From Glandiceps talaboti (lineage: Eukaryota > Hemichordata > Enteropneusta > Spengelidae), in assembly GCF_964340395.1 (NCBI RefSeq), contig NC_135564.1, positions 18,175,431-18,239,430 on the forward strand: 64,000 bases of DNA, given 5' to 3'. The notes under the pieces are model-generated. The model saw only the letters and a program-made list of their open reading frames with translations. It had not been told where the DNA came from and searched no databases. This document shows, one piece after another, positions 12,535 to 25,824 of the stretch. The position numbers and the translations under genes are program-made. Every line of letters starts with the position of its first letter. The first letter of the stretch is position 1.

Positions 12535-14618
12535 GATTTGCTAATACATATACAAAACTCAATCTCTCTGATCAAACGAAATAAAAGAATTTTTCGTTAT
12601 CTAATTGATATTTAACTCCTTACACACATATATAACTGATATGTTCAGAATAAGTGCACAAAAGCAATACAATTTGTCATCATATCAAAACATTTAAAAA
12701 AAAGAATAATTGTGATAGATGTCATGCTTAAATGTCATGACATTCAATACTAATGACTTTGAATTGTATAAAGCAAGATTAATCTTTGTATCTGTCATTT
12801 ATGATCTTTTACTAATAAGCATAGTTAAAGGAATACCTATATTGATATAAAGATTCAAAGAGTTTCACCAGCTTGGTTTCATGATATATAAACTTATTTT
12901 ATCACTTCTTCAGTGGCGTGAAGAAGTCAATCGAGTCAAGATGAAATACTTGGACGAGGTAACATTTCCTGTTTGAGATAAAATAACCTTATATATACAT
13001 GTATCCGTGATTTGACATTTGTACCTTCTCTTTCGCATTACCTATCTAAATGAGTGTTTTACGAGTTTGGGCCTTCCATAAGTTGTACACTCTTTGGCAG
13101 TGTACAGTGGTCGAGGAAGTGGTGTTCAGATATGCTCTACCTAGCCACAGTTGTCACGAGATAAGTCATTTGACAAAGCATCTGCCATCTCAGGTAATCA
13201 CCGGAGTTGATATTTTATAAGTATTGTGTAAATCTAATTAAAGTTGTAGACATGTCCTCTACAATAGTATACCAATGCAGCGTAATTACACATTACGTAT
13301 ATATGTTTGTAGATTAAGTTTATCAAGTTGTTGTGAGTGATCATAATAAGGTTTAATACCATTATAGGTCAATGTACAATTATCTCTGTATTAACTAATA
13401 ATCAAAACATTGTGAATCACTTTTACATGAGCGTCACATGAAACTTGAGGTAGATAGATTCAAGAAAACCTAAACTTGCCGAACCATTAATAACTTCAAA
13501 TATGCCGGGGCTGTAAAATGTTGAAATCCTCCCACAAATTTATCTTTTCATAATGTTAGAGTTGACTCAGTGGATACTTTTTTCCCTATACATGATTTGA
13601 ATGACGAATCTCACCCCAATATATTTCTAATGCAGAATCTGATATTAGAATGTCACGATATGACATGCATAACATTCTGTAACCCCATCGGACACACAAA
13701 ACAACTTATTGAAACTAGGCGTTTTCTGTTTGTGTTGTGACTGACATCACATTATACTCTACAGTCGTCAATTTAGTGTCAACTTAACAACCTAAATGAA
13801 CTTTAAAATAAGGAGAATAAGATTGAACGAGTGGCCTGGTTTGTCAGTTAGGGCAATTTCGACATTTTGAGATGTCACCCTAGACATACGTTGCATATTA
13901 AATTGACAAATAGCAAAACGAGGTAGAACAACCTTGTATACAATATTTAAGGAGATTGATAGTTTAAGAGACGAACATGAACATTTCATCAATAACTAAT
14001 AATGTCGTAGTCGCAAGGGACGTGAGTCCATGCTTACTACAACAACATCATTTAACCCAGAGCATATGTGAACAGGAGAAAATAAACAATAAAGCTCGGT
14101 GACTCACGATTTCCATACATGTTAATGATTGTCATACTTTGACAATGTTCTTTCATCACAATGTGTATAATCTTGCATATTTTAGGCTCTTGAGTATGCT
14201 CGCACGCAAGGGCAACATGCTAGTGCCAGTACATTCAAAGCCGTTTGTATTCCAACTGCTTTCTTGTTCTATGATTTGTGGTTTCAGTATGCTGGGTAAA
14301 TCACGTATCAGCCAATTACTTTCTGTCATTCAATACAAATGTCTTACAGGGATGGTTGGCGAGATAATATTTATTTTCCTGACGGCATTCGGAAACAAGT
14401 AATGATTTTTTGTTCAGTAGCATACTGTTTTCAGCACTGATTATATACAGTTTCTCAGTTAAATACAGATTACTTCTGATTCCATTTTTGGGGGATAACT
14501 ATGTGCTGAACTGTAGCCTTTTATGAGTAAATGTATGCTTGTTGTTTAAGAATCACTGTGTTCTCAGTCAGTTTTGTATACAGATCATGACAAAATGTCA
14601 GTTAAGAAATCTTTCTAG
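11724..14618 (+). CDS. Spliced gene of unknown function, exons 1-4 plus a possible end
   Basis: Four exons read as one continuous frame. Exon 1, 11724..11801 (26 codons), starts MPSTKFIFSIVGSW and ends AAG/GTAAGT. Exon 2, 12914..12958 (15 codons), is WREEVNRVKMKYLDE between cttcttcag and GTAACA. Exon 3, 14186..14295 (110 nt), includes ALEYARTQGQ and AFLFYDLWFQYAG. Exon 4, 14350..14398 (49 nt), includes GWRDNIYFPDGIRKQ. Phases are 0, 0, 2 and 0. A fifth segment, 14568..14618, would add SVLYTDHDKMSVKKSF and a stop, giving about 110 residues. The product is mainly hydrophilic, with charged helix-like stretches and no signal peptide or membrane segment that I can defend. I recognise no family. 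Exons 1 and 2 are the best supported. The 54-nt intron between exons 3 and 4 and the choice of last exon are uncertain, and a different final exon at 14653 is also open. Confidence 0.5.
12291..12532. repeat. (ATGT)n microsatellite with TG core
   Basis: About 240 bp of TATG repeats interrupted by TGTGTGTCTG and AAGTGTGTG. It lies in intron 1 of the 11.7-kb gene. Frames on both strands are artefactual. Confidence 0.96.
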
Positions 14619-14652
14619 GTAAAGTTATAAACATTACTGTAACAATAAACAG

Positions 14653-14841
14653 TCCACGGTGACATCAACCACAAAGCAATCCATGGTGCTAAAGTGGCGT
14701 GTGATATCGAAACGCATCAGAGATATTGGATCGAGAGCCTTTGCAATTCAGCATGTTTGTATAATGACACGACCACTCGGGTTGCTAGAACCCCAAATTC
14801 GACAGGAAAGCTGCAGAAATAGTCCCATCCAGCGTTTATAA
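14653..14841 (+). other. Alternative last exon of the 11.7-kb gene
   Basis: After the acceptor-like ...aataaacag this segment is open for about 60 codons in two frames. The phase-0 frame compatible with exon 4 reads STVTSTTKQSMVLKW and ends at a TAA at 14839-14841. A second frame (VHGDINHKAIHGAKV, ending earlier) looks as protein-like but needs a phase that exon 4 does not give. It is mutually exclusive with the 14568..14618 ending. Confidence 0.22.
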
Positions 14842-17440
14842 AATAGGTAATATATGTGACATCACGTTTAAATGTGGGAGAAATCGATTAGGAATTGAAA
14901 AATAAACGAGTAACACTGATTTCCCTATTCATCACACTAGCAACCTCTTAACACGTTAAAACATACAAGCATTGGTAAGATAAAAATTGCCTTCACACGC
15001 CGTTCAGATTCTTTAGATTTACTTTTACCACTAGGGGGAAGGTTGCCAGAGGAATGTTACATGCTTCACAGTCGGTAATAATAATAATACCTTATCGCTT
15101 GCAATAAATGGCGAGAAATGCAATTATATCATCTCACCCCATTGCGTAGAATAAAGGGCTGATCAATCTATCAGTTGTATTTCACGCATCACGTGAGTAA
15201 TAACTACGCACGAACATCACAGGCACAGACGGCTAGAGTTTTTGGCGGAAGTATGGTAACGTCGTTATTTGATGGATAATAATTACACATGTCGTTATTA
15301 TTCTACGACAGTTGCTTCCGATTTTGAAAAGAGAGCTATATGATACCAATAGTTATCTCTTAATACTTCTCGAGACCAGTACATGAATAAAGCAACTTTC
15401 AACAAATTCTCAATCTCTTCAAGCCCAAAACTGCGAAATCAGTCTTAAGTGATTGTAAAGAAGAGATTAAAAAAAATTAGCGTTGAGGAAGGTCGATAAG
15501 TATTCTTAAAAGTAATGAGAATTTGATCAAATGTGATTTTCTACAATATGCAATTTGTTAGAAGTCAGCAAAAAATATGGGGTCACCGCTTTCGATTTTT
15601 GGAGATTTAATGGAAATAGGACATGCACCCTGACAGATTTAAAGAAAAATTACGAAAACAAATTTTTCTTTTCATCTCAATGACATCCTGGCCTTCAGAC
15701 AATCAGAAAATAGGGGTCGCCATATTTGTTCTTGTGCTAAACAATGAACTGTAAGTAAAATCTGTCAAGCTGATTTTGTGAGAGTTGTATTACACTGTTA
15801 GGGTATAGACATTGATGACTCATGAATATTCAAATACGGTATAAAAGCACAATATCAACTTGATGATTCTCTGAAATCGGAGGTAATTGTAAGTGATGTT
15901 ACTGGAAGGACTCTACGGTACCCACATTTTATGCGAATGTCTGTATAAATGTCTTGGAGCTCATTGCCAAAAGAACATACTGATTACTGCAAAATCACAA
16001 TGGAAACCAGTACTAATAATCCGAAAATGAAATTCCAATGTGGTTCTGTATGAATATTTGGGCGTCTTTAGATTTAAGAGAAACAAATTATTTGTCCTTC
16101 ATTCGGATATAAAACATTCAATGGTGTACATTTGACTTGTTAACTATTGAGCCATTTAAACGCTTTTTGACGTCATGGTATAGTTGTATCATGAATTACC
16201 GTCTTTTTAAGTTTGAAGTTCCGGTCGATATTTATTCTTACACGATGGCCATGTGTTCACATCAACTCTAAAATGAGCACACAACAAAAAACAAAAAACG
16301 ACAAAATGTCCTATGAAAACACCCAAAATCAGACGATTTACGGAATTTACAACCAAAATTTTGACTTTTAATATCTGAATTGGTTATTCAATTTATTGTT
16401 GACAACTGCTAACAATATGGGGGATGGAAAGCCAAGAGAAAAAAGTCGTCTAGAGTTTTCAAAATAAAGGTATTTGTTAGTACTTCGACTAGCTATTCAT
16501 ATCTACAGCACATATCAAACAAACTCGTGGATCTGAATTTATGTGCCTTCAGGTGAGAGTCACGTTTATGAATAAAAAGATGGGAGTAGCGTGCCTTACA
16601 GTACCATTTGAAAGGGTAATCCAAGATTCAACACGACTTGTCGATGAGGTGTAAGAGTACATATTGACGCCTTTGGCAAACAACACGTCTCTATTACATA
16701 TCAATTGTGACGGGGATTTACTAAACCACCTGGTTTGACTCCACGACCAAGACCCATTCAGCTGTACACGTAAAAGTCACCTACGCAGTAATAGGAAGAG
16801 GTAATATGCTTTATTTGGATCGCTAGTGAATAATCAAGAAATACATTTTATACCTAATAAGCTTACACCACCTTTTAATCAGTTTCTGCTAAAGAAAATT
16901 ACAGAATGATAATGAATAAGCAATGTTTTTTCAAAAGTAAGAACTAGCCATGGGATGAATCCATCTGAGAGGATAGCATTTTAGGTGTTAATAAATACGT
17001 TCTATTTGAGAATTTTAGACCCATTAAGCTTAAAACCACTTTGAATTAATGTATACAAATACTGAACGTTGATCGCATGTGTACCTATTGAAATATTTGA
17101 AGCAACATCTATAAATCTTCTTTCAATATACGACAGTCCTTTGAAACACGTTTAACAAAAAAGTGAAACGACTTTTATGGACTCACATATAGTAGCAGAA
17201 TTCGATGATGCTGTTTTCAGACATTTGTTCCTTGTTGTAGGATAAACAATATACTACCAATACATTGCTCTCAGATTTGATTTGAATATGCAAAGTAGTT
17301 ACTTTTTAATAATTGTATTACAATGCACTGTCAGAGTAAGTTTATTCACATTTATAGACCTTTTTGAGGTCAGTCGAGAGCATAAAGTACCAGATAATAT
17401 TAATCAAAATCCATATGAATGATATTATTTTACCTAGCAA
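14842..17440. other. Stretch without recognised genes
   Basis: No exon series in a consistent frame was found. A segment at 15560-15740 contains GGGGTCRCC text also seen inside family B repeats and may be a decayed repeat. An isolated exon-like piece at 16509-16552 is discussed under rejected items. Confidence 0.35.
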
Positions 17441-17455
17441 CGACACATGAAATAC

Positions 17456-17557
<102 letters not shown>

Positions 17558-18471
17558 GAAATGTTTTCGTTTTGAGATTTATGCTCACTGATTGACAAAA
17601 GTATGCGTACTAAAAGCATATGAAATTAATAAGCATGCATAATTAGCACAAAAGCGAATCCTCAATAATAGTGGTTTCATTTTGTTTAACCCTTGTTAAA
17701 ATTTTACGCATTACGTTAAGTCTTCATCACCACATTGCTTCATCAGCCTATGAAACGTATTTTTCCCAGCTGACAACTATTTTGCCATTCAGATCAACAG
17801 TTTGTTCATTACTTACGAATTGTGACATACAGAGACGTTCAACCATCTTGGATGTATGTTGAGCTCTGACTATTCATCTGACCTTGACCCTTATCTTAAA
17901 ATGTGAGAATTCAACCTTATAATGTATTACAGTGTTGAGTATTTTCTCTAAGTAGGCGAAACATGCAGTTTTGAGTTCTACCAAAATGCCCCAACCAGAA
18001 CCGTGTCGTATTCTTAGCAGTCGGTTAACAGTCTTTTATTCTCTACAACTACTATATATGCGAGACGTAAATATAAACCTGTGCCTGTCCATACACACTC
18101 GGGAGGTGGGGTCTATGGTCTGTCAAACCGTCGCCATATGAAATCAACTTTATATTTATGGCACACTTTATCACTGTCGATGTAGATGAATCTGGATACA
18201 TCAACTTCAAATTTAACAGTTGATCACACGGAGGTCTAGGAATGTTATTAATCACGTGATTAGAAGTTTAAATTTAGAACTGTACAAGGCGACATTACAA
18301 CATTCACTGACACTTTAATATTATTCATCTGATTTGATAATGACTAAAAACTTGATCCATTTAAGTTATTTGATGGTTACAGATAGAATGTTTTGACTTC
18401 CTTTTAGTTCGATTGATTTTATGTTGGTTTTTCCCATGTCATCATAATAAATATATCTCAACGCATTCATA

Positions 18472-18491
18472 GCAGCAGCAGCAGCAGCAGC

Positions 18492-18536
<45 letters not shown>

Positions 18537-18574
18537 AATAACAACAGCAACAACAACAACAACAACAACAACAC
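18472..18574. repeat. Trinucleotide repeat (GCA)n-(CAA)n
   Basis: CAG units pass into a long CAA run with a few AAT and CAG interruptions. No exon signals surround it, so a polyglutamine or polyalanine coding role is unlikely. Confidence 0.95.
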
Positions 18575-19316
18575 ACTTCAAAGCTCAGACTATTTTATTT
18601 CATAACACATCGCTTTCAAGTAACCTTCAGTGATTGGCTAGATCATGTCACATTGTATTCACCAGTGACCAACAGCGACCTCAGTTTGCATAGAGCTCGC
18701 ACTAGACGTATTCTACTTACGCTATATTCATGTACCATGGGAGTCCTACCGGCCAAGGTGATTTATTAGACTGTGGAAATATTATGTGCCTGAGCATATG
18801 ATGTAACATAATATATATTTATCGCCTGGTCTTATTTGGGCACAAGCAGACTTCATATTTGAACCTCGAGAAATAGTTGGTGTAATACAGTCCTCGGGGT
18901 AACAGACTTTTACTAGTGCCCTCGTAGTCAGGCAATAATTGCACAAGAGTAAACGTAAAGACGTGTTTCATTCTTAAAGATGCAACAATAGCAGGTGAAA
19001 TTGTGGGCAACATTTAGATAGATGTGATTTGGTAGTGACTATTTCATAGGTTATGTAGCTCTGACGTCATGCACGTCAAGTACACAGTATTTCATTTCCA
19101 TTAATGTTAACGTTGAAAGCACCAATATCTATTGAGTGCACTTGAATTTTTACTGATGTGCTCAACGTGAAGCACTTACATTAACATTACCGTCAAAAGT
19201 GAGGGCTATGACACATAGAAAAGTCGTGACTGAAACATACAGAACAGCTGAATTTCTGAAAGAATCTGTCAAATGGATAAGATTTTATCTTGAATGAGAT
19301 TCTTTTTTTTTCACGA

Positions 19317-19636
19317 GTTTAAAGGGGCACAAGCTGAGTTTTTGCTGCATGTATAAATCGTACTCGCAATATTGCACTTACTGAAGCATACTTAACAACC
19401 ACTTGCAATTGACTGGAGTCAAAACGGATATTAAGATATAACTCATAAACAATCCAATGATGTAATTTATGGTACGTATCAAAAAATGTTCAGAAAACCC
19501 CTACTATGCAATCGACTGTTCTAACAATGTAGAAGACAATTCATCATTATAGAAGACATGTATCGACATTAACATTATACTGGAATGTAAGTATTGTGAC
19601 TTGAGTGATCACCCAACTTGTCTCATTTTAAATAGT
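19317..19636 (+). mobile_element. MITE-like element, family A, copy 2
   Basis: It starts TTTAAAGGGGCACAAGCTGAG, shares the interior blocks (ACTCGCAATATT, CTTACTGAAGC, CCACTTGCAATTGACT, TTATGGTACGTATCAAAAAATG) with the 1.1-kb copy in reverse orientation, and ends near a decayed CAACTTGTCTCATTTTAA. Non-coding. Confidence 0.6.
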
Positions 19637-20838
19637 ATTTCTATTTCCTTGAGAGGAATGAAAGTATAAATGGGATTGTCTTTAAAAATGTGTTTATAAC
19701 TTGTTTCAAATCGTAATAAACCCATGTGTTAATGAGACAACAAGAAACATGCATTGGAAAAAAAGCATGAAATGAAATGCAAATTAAGGAACAACTGACT
19801 AGCTTCCAACCGTTAAACTGAATGTCGTCATCTTAGGAAGTTCATTTCACTTCTATTTCTTTGCTTAATAGAAAAACAAATCACAAACGTAAAGGTTTCC
19901 ATGATTTTAAACAGCCTAAATGCACAAATAACTGTGCTGGCAAAACTACACTATCGTGTATGTTAGACATTTATCTTTGACGAAAGACACGATTAAGTCC
20001 GCTGAAGGTGATGGTGCCATTGCAAACCAATCTACTCAAAGCACAAGTTGAGTTGTACGCCGTGGTAAAAGCAAAACAAGATTGTTCTCTGCTCGTCACT
20101 ACAATACAAGTATGTGTCACTGGTTTAGTGGTGCTCGAATTGTGATTCATAATGTTCACAATCGTCGTCAATTTCTGAATTTGTCAATGCGCATGTGTAA
20201 AATGGTGTTATTCTTTTCATTGAGAGTGAAAATACTTAAGCTTGTGACTTAAGGACTTTATCACCACGAGTCGAATACAGAATTCCGTCATGTCACTTTC
20301 ATCTTCGTTAGCTGAATAAAGGCATTGGAAAATAGTATCTAATTATATTTACAATAACTTTCGTTTTCCTTATTAGCGGTAATCGCTTAATAGGGTGACT
20401 TTTTTCATTTGAAAGTTCAGCTGCTTTCTGTATGCAGAATATTTAATGGTGATTTCAATATAAATGTAATAAACATGTTTATAGATATTAATCAAGTAAA
20501 TTCCAATGCAAGAAATATCCACTATTCACTTTAGATCTGAATGGTGAAAGAACACTCCGTCCATGCAGCATCAATATTGTGAAACATTAAATACTATTTT
20601 GTACGTTGTTGAAATAATGAAATCTGACTAAAATATCATATATATGAAATACCTTATGGATAAATGATAAGGTATGTTAACTTGCCAAATATTAGTTATT
20701 GCTAATTGGTCTCAAATAGACGTTACAAGATTTATTAATGCTGAATATCACTTCTGTATGCATTGACATGCCGAATATCTTGTTGTTAGTTCTTTACAAA
20801 CGTGATCTAAATTGTCGGTCATTGCGAATTTCTCAGTG

Positions 20839-20923
20839 TAATGTAATGTAATGTAATGCAGTGTATTGTAGTGTAGTGTAGTGTAGCGTAGTGTAGTGTA
20901 ATGTAGTGTAATGTAATGTAAGT
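20839..20923. repeat. Pentanucleotide repeat (TGTAA/TGTAG)n
   Basis: About 17 imperfect 5-bp units alternating between GTAAT and GTAGT variants. Confidence 0.92.
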
Positions 20924-22430
20924 TAACTTTCTCCCCAGATGCACATTAACAGGTTGATATAGCCTTGTATAATTAGGGAACACATGACGTATTCAGATCA
21001 CATCTTGATATACTTTCACTCAGTATTATACACATATTCATAGGTTGTTTATCATATGAAACATAACAATAAACTATATATATTGCTATATTACACATTT
21101 GTCTTAATTATGTCGCTGTCATTGTGAATATCATGACTTTTTAATATCTAATCTTTGTAATTTTTCTGTTTACCTCTTGTGGTTAAGTTAATGTTTCACA
21201 TTGGTGTTATAGCTGAAAGTTTCAGTAAACTCTAAACTGTTTTCATATGTGCTTGATAAAAGTAATTTTGGGTCAGAAATCATTGAAGTAGTTTAAGTAA
21301 AATCTTCCTTCATTGATCGTAATATTCTGTCATAAGTTGCTATTTCAATCTTGTACACGACTTAAAACTTGTCCCAAATCTTCGTATAGCAATAAATTAA
21401 ATGTTGAAAGGCCGTTATCATTGAAATATTCATAATTTGACAATCATAGTAAAAACAACATTGACAAATCTTCAAGAAGCCTTATGTTTTGCGATTTTGT
21501 TTTCTCTGTAATTTTGATAGATCGAATTTTGTACAAGTAAGCACACATCTGATCATTTTGTAATTTCCGCTAAGTGCAACATCTGTTTGAACAGTATTGC
21601 TGTAACGTATTGGAACTAAGCAACATCTGCCTATATTAGCTGTCATGACATTTTGTTTCTTCCGGCGTTTATTAATATGAGAACGTTGTAAATATTGATA
21701 AGTTCCATTATCGATACCCACGACAAATAGTTTTTTCAAGGTATAATGAGATTATTTGAACTCGGGCAATTTGTTGCATATCAAAGGTGACCGACAAACA
21801 TGCTGTATGCCTACACCGGAACACTGTAGTTTAATAAGCATTATTTAATGGGTTACAAAATTATTACAAATTGAACGAGGAAAACTAATAATGCTACCAA
21901 ATCATATTCCCTCGATGCCACGGAAACGCAATTTTCTCACACCATCCGCTCGACGACGTTTTAGAAAATTGTGGTAGTTTTAAATTTACTTAATTAGATA
22001 TTTATAGGTAAAGTTCTAGACTAAATGGTAAGATATACTGATTTACGGCCATACTCTTGGTGATATTGAGAATAGTAATAGAAGGCATTTGACGTTATGG
22101 TTGTTCGTGTCATAACCTTTATTAGGTTTTAGCCTACCAGCTTATTTGTTTTGGTGATTTACATGGAAATGGAAGATTAATGGCTTCCTGGCAATAAGAT
22201 AATCTGACTTCGGACTACAGGTGTAGTCGTGTTCATGTTACCATCATCTCTGACTAAATGCACGCAGCATTTTTCTTGTTGGAAACCATACCCACCATGC
22301 CATCACTCATTGTCAATGTGTTGGATAACTTGACCAACATACATTGAATGAACAAGATAAATAGCCAATCTACCAAGTTGAACTCTGAATGAGATGAACA
22401 CATTGGCAACTATTATGTGGATTATCTATG
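20924..22430. other. Stretch without recognised genes
   Basis: AT-rich, no convincing exon or known repeat. An 85-codon minus-strand frame at 21482-21739 has no splice support. Confidence 0.35.
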
Positions 22431-22504
22431 ACACCTTCGTAATATTTAAAAGTGCTGGGTTATCGTTTTGAGTGGATTTTACGCAACATCGGCACACGGA
22501 AAAT

Positions 22505-22506
<2 letters not shown>

Positions 22507-22548
<42 letters not shown>

Positions 22549-22690
22549 TACATACATACATACATACATACATACATACATGCATCCATCCATCCATCCA
22601 TCCATCCATCCATCCATACATACATACATACATACATACATGCATACATACATACATACATACACACACACGCATTCACATACATTAATA
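22507..22690. repeat. Compound microsatellite (AC)n-(ACAT)n-(CATC)n-(ACAT)n
   Basis: An AC tract, ACAT units, a block of CATC units and ACAT again. Confidence 0.95.
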
Positions 22691-22832
22691 CATACACACT
22701 AACACACTAACATACATTACCAGTCAATCTACTTGCTAAGGTATCGATTCACTCGTGAAAGGTTAAGACTTTGCTATCAAGCTTTGAAGGAGACCACGAA
22801 CCTTTTAAATTGGATGTGGAGTTGTAGACGTA

Positions 22833-22861
22833 ATGGCATTGCAATACGCTTACCGTACAGG
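22833..22861 (+). CDS. Possible first coding exon fragment
   Basis: An ATG with G at -3 and +4 opens a 10-codon frame (MALQYAYRTG, last codon split) that runs into a consensus donor GG/GTGAGTG at 22861/22862. No following exon could be fixed, so this is only a splice-signal candidate. Confidence 0.15.
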
Positions 22862-24332
22862 GTGAGTGAATGTTTACACTAACATAACAGTAGTTTATAC
22901 ATGTATATGTTGCATAATACAATAATGCAAAACATAGTCATGAAAACATTACAATCAAATCTTAATATAGGATTACACATAACAACACGAGTGAATATAA
23001 TCATATACAATGTAGGGTATATCCTATAACAGGGGTTGAGCACAGAACTTTATTATCAAGTAACCGAAAACGCACGGCACTGTACATACATCTGGCGTAA
23101 AGACATTGTTGAATAATTATAATGATATAAAATACCATGTTTAGACATTACTGATTGTCTTGCTGGATGTTAGTAGGTATACAGCTTGTCCATTGACATC
23201 AATATGTACATTTCTGATAGATACATGGTCTACTCTTTGAGTGAAACTTTTAAAAATGGCAGGTGTTTTTTCCCCTATATACGTTTTCAAAAGTGTTCAG
23301 TTCGTTGACAAAAAAGAGTAGGCGTATGTATTTGTGATATTGATGACTTTGTTGCCTGTAGGCTGCTTGTGTGCTGAGAGTATCGTTGTTATTGACCATG
23401 CTTGATCAAATTACAGGTTAATCTCAGCAAGATCTGCACAACCTGATCTTCTTAGTTGATAAAACGCATAAGTGACTCATTAATACCGCGTTACGGAGAC
23501 CAAATTGAGCTCGATTCATGTCTTCAGAAAGTTATAGAGACTAGTCTGTCACAGCCTTTTCATGAACCTTGATAACTCAGAAACTCTTTATGTCGAGTAA
23601 AATCACACAGATGTCAGGGCACAATTCATTGCAAGTCCTGACAGGCGCCCATGGCCATTGCTATTTGTCTATGATTTCGTACACTATTCAAGTATCAATC
23701 AATTTCTCAAATGATGCGAATAAAAGGTACCGAGAAGACTTACAGAAAATGAGAAGGATAGAATTTCTCCAACTGAAACCTTACATCGCCATTTGTTATT
23801 CACTCAAATTCATTCAAATTTACCTTTAGGATGCCTAGCATTAATTCCAAACTGTGTAGGTGATTAGTTGTGATATCATTTGTCCTTTGAAATGATTGCA
23901 ATTCATGTTATCAATTTGATAAAACTAATCCTCTATGTATTCTAAAAATAACGATAATTACTACAATTCGTTTTTTATTTGGGAGATGACTCTGAATGGA
24001 AATTCAATTTTAGCTATTTCTGATACTCCCAGAAAACTACTTTCACTTAATACTGTAAGTATACGTGTAGATTTTCGCCATATATTCATGTTTTCTTTCA
24101 GTGGTGCATAATTTGAACGCAACAAGACTGAGATATATCCGTTTATCATATCAAATATACATGTCCAGGTTTTGATTTTGACGTTCAGTTATTGAATAAT
24201 ACTTTTTTTCTCACCACAGGGACCACAACGCTTTCCACAATGTAGTCTGGATTTTTGAAAAGAACCCTGAAAATATATAACATCGCTAGAACCTTACAAT
24301 GAAACAAGAAATGGGCCTATATTTTATACTGC

Positions 24333-24364
24333 ATGCATGCAATGCTTGCATGCATGCATGCATG
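24333..24364. repeat. Palindromic GCAT repeat
   Basis: The run TGCATGCATGCAATGCTTGCATGCATGCATGCATG is self-complementary and could extrude a small cruciform. Confidence 0.8.
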
Positions 24365-25251
24365 ACAAGGGATATGACATCGTGTGGTAAAATGTACTCT
24401 GAGCAATTGCTGCTCAATTAATTACTACTGGGAAATTTGAAAAGAAACGAATTGTTTGATTGAGAGCACTCTAATAAATCATACTTTGTCAGGTACCCAC
24501 CGAAATCTTAAAATTCAATTCATCTTAATTTAGGATTCTTAACTATTATACTACAACAAGCACGATTACAAGGAAATGGAGAAACATATTAATCAACAGT
24601 GATTAAGCGATAAAAAGAATAATTCCTCAAATACCTACAACGAAACCATATGCCGACATGATTGTATTACACACGCAGTACTTTATCAGAAAATCTTGAA
24701 GCTGTCAAAAAGTAAGCCAAGCAGATATCTCTACATCGGTGATACTTCCTCCGTGAACTTTTATCAGCGAAGAGCTTACATTTTTCCCACAGACGTCTCG
24801 GAAACGAGATATCAATCAAACGAAAAGAACATAATTTTAGTAAAGATACGACAGCCTTCAGTAAAAAACATTCCATTAACTGACATTTTTCGTGCCGCGT
24901 GTTTTACACGAGCAGTTTTTGTGTGTAGATGTTCCAGAAAAGTTGTCTTTTCACCTGAACACCGCTCTCCTTTTCAGTTGTAATGCTGACTCTGGTATGG
25001 GCTATAACGATTAATACATCAAAGTTAAATACTTTATGTGAGAATTTATTACCAAAAACTGTCGCTAGTAAATGTTGACCAAAAGCAATTATGATGATTT
25101 ACGATATTACTGTAATATGAAAATACATGTTATTGCTATTGGTATAATGACAATAGCGTGCTGCTTGTGAAATTAGTTTTATTAAGCGTATGACGTTATA
25201 AAATTGAATACTTCAGATTTCCGTCAAATGTGATATGTCATAACATGTTCA

Positions 25252-25824
25252 TTGAAAACCAAACTTTGTTTAGATTTCCCACAAAAGAAACTTAAGACAG
25301 CCATCTTAAATCACATACCTGTATGTAAACTGATACCTTTGTTGCAACATCATCTGACATTTCAAAGAGTTTTTTTTTGTAATTTCATTCGAAATTATTT
25401 TATGTCGCTAACCAGGAAAATTGGATTCAATGTTATCCAAAACACAGCCGCCAATGTGATGACGTTTTATCGGGGACTGAACTTTGACCCGTGTTGTCAA
25501 TGGGCGTCAGGATATCTCACATCACATCACGGGGTACGTGTTGAGCATTCTCTGATGAATATCATGAACTACCCAGGGAGTTTACATACCATTTACCCAG
25601 GTACTATACACGCTTTGCCCCGCGGCAGAAATTGCTTTTACGTTAGTCTTCGCTCCTTCATACGCCTTCAAAAACGGTTTCTATTGCTCGATAAAGTAAC
25701 AATATTGACTCTAATTTTCTATCCTATTTCTATTTCTTTGACTTCGATTAAAGAATGCACATCAAAGGAATCCAACAACTCTTTAAATGTTTCGTTGGTG
25801 GGTGCTAGTTATCCTACTCATTAG
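25252..25824 (+). CDS. 190-codon open frame of unknown nature
   Basis: This is the longest non-repetitive open frame in the window. It is open from a TTG, and the first ATG is near 25402, leaving about 140 codons (MSLTRKIGFNV...). GC content is locally higher around 25480-25640. The C-terminal part contains a hydrophobic stretch (LLLDKVTILTLIFYPISISL). I see no signal peptide, catalytic motif or matching splice sites. Such length is uncommon by chance in AT-rich DNA but not impossible across both strands of 64 kb. It may be a decayed coding piece or chance. Confidence 0.18.
   Translation: MKTKLCLDFPQKKLKTAILNHIPVCKLIPLLQHHLTFQRVFFCNFIRNYFMSLTRKIGFNVIQNTAANVMTFYRGLNFDPCCQWASGYLTSHHGVRVEHSLMNIMNYPGSLHTIYPGTIHALPRGRNCFYVSLRSFIRLQKRFLLLDKVTILTLIFYPISISLTSIKECTSKESNNSLNVSLVGASYPTH

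Noticed and set aside
13151-13193. 43-nt exon-like segment (LSRDKSFDKASAIS) between exons 2 and 3 of the 11.7-kb gene
   Set aside because: Has usable splice sites, but inclusion shifts the frame and gives a stop immediately in exon 3.
14139-14402. 87-codon plus-strand ORF across exons 3-4 of the 11.7-kb gene
   Set aside because: It runs in another frame through the proposed intron. The spliced frame fits exons 1 and 2 and looks more protein-like.
16509-16552. 44-nt exon-like segment (HISNKLVDLNLCAF) with acceptor and GTGAGA donor
   Set aside because: Isolated. No following exon in phase 2 was found, and joining it to exon 4 of the 11.7-kb gene is arbitrary.
24696-24983. 95-codon plus-strand ORF overlapping a minus-strand ORF
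   Set aside because: No ATG or splice support, no motif. Both strands are open, as expected by chance.
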